Shown here in pieces: positions 63,358 to 63,547 of a stretch of 63,547 bases of DNA. The notes beneath the pieces were generated by a model. It had not been told where the DNA came from. It saw only the letters and a program-made list of their open reading frames with translations, and did not search any database. The position numbers were made by a program, and so were the translations under genes. Position 1 is the stretch's first letter, and every line of letters starts with the position of its first letter. The stretch is from CAVVZJ01 sp963752755 (lineage in GTDB: Bacteria > Planctomycetota > Planctomycetia > Isosphaerales > Isosphaeraceae), in contig CAVVZJ010000023.1 of assembly GCA_963752755.1 (NCBI GenBank), positions 1 through 63,547 on the forward strand. The letters are read 5' to 3'.

Positions 63358-63547
63358 TCCAGGGAGTGGCTTGGCAACCCACAAGATTTCAATTCGATAA
63401 TCAAAGGGAAATCATTGGTCTGGAAAAGTTTATGGCAATCAATTCCACGCCAGCCGGAAAAACTTCCGACCGAATGTTTGACATCGGCTTCGGTCGTGGT
63501 ACTATTTCCCTTGCCGACGGTGATCGCGGCTAACACTCACGAACACC
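63358..63547. other. Right edge, lower-GC sequence without a recognised gene
   Basis: 190 bp beyond the IS end, clearly less GC-rich than the rest. One 61-codon open frame on the minus strand (63351-63536) has no recognisable motif and overlaps the IS end. Nothing is called. Confidence 0.35.

Noticed and set aside
63351..63536. 61-codon minus-strand open frame at the right edge
   Set aside because: It overlaps the IS end, has no ribosome binding site or motif, and is likely chance in a lower-GC stretch.
1..63547. tRNA, rRNA and riboswitch genes
   Set aside because: I looked for conserved T-loop and rRNA-like sequence and for common riboswitch cores and recognised none. A tRNAscan/Infernal run would be decisive.

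Overview
This window looks like chromosomal DNA from a planctomycete, most likely of the Isosphaeraceae/Isosphaerales (inference). The reasons are the very high GC content, two giant exported subtilases with the planctomycete N-terminal 'LE-x-R-x-x-L-S' motif, a DUF1080 protein, an ECF sigma factor with a long C-terminal extension, a PEP-CTERM protein, a 'STGPRTxEGKxxSRxNAxxHGL' family protein, and several small planctomycete-type secreted proteins.

Layout. (1) 0.3-3.1 kb: two related winged-helix proteins and a ParB/DNA-methyltransferase fusion, resembling plasmid or phage replication/maintenance genes. (2) 3.3-6 kb: a dolichol-phosphate-mannose-synthase-like glycosyltransferase and an LpxB-N membrane protein, overlapped antisense by a STGPRT-family gene. 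(3) 6.2-9.2 kb: an ATPase plus TPR-protein module, the TPR part riddled with indels. (4) 9.2-13.6 kb: SGNH hydrolase, DUF1080 protein, a conserved small protein, and a BlaI repressor with an M56 sensor that ends before its protease motif. (5) 13.6-27 kb: two giant subtilases flanking a membrane STAND-NTPase/leucine-rich-repeat protein and trpC. (6) 27-39.4 kb: PEP-CTERM protein, exported GH13 enzyme, a cyclic-nucleotide pair (HD-type metallo-beta-lactamase phosphodiesterase and FHA-GAF-cyclase), a GDSL-like protein, a DUF262/HNH gene resembling GmrSD, and a large exported glycoside hydrolase. (7) 39.7-48.8 kb: an MFS carrier with an inserted lipoyl-like module, lipoprotein, YraN, GT39-like membrane protein, Gfo/Idh/MocA oxidoreductase, secreted proteins and an exported isochorismatase-fold enzyme. 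(8) 48.9-57 kb: an ECF sigma-TM-polysaccharide-export fusion, an EF-hand protein, and a same-strand cluster of a circularly permuted sugar-binding lipoprotein, an RbsA-type ATPase and a cytoplasmic GH13 enzyme. (9) 57.1-63.4 kb: a nest of four insertion sequences.

About twenty genes are broken by single-base indels, many in G/C homopolymers, and one of them is trpC. The simplest reading is uncorrected consensus error, although some loci (TPR array, IS remnants) may be truly decayed. Where a frameshift is evident, the feature spans the whole gene as repaired by eye.

The most unusual items are the permuted periplasmic binding protein, the MFS carrier with a membrane-flanked lysine-less lipoyl-like insert, the sigma-factor/polysaccharide-export fusion, the nested IS cluster with readable target duplications, and a structured intergenic repeat found three times. 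All family names are from motif recognition by eye, with no database search.
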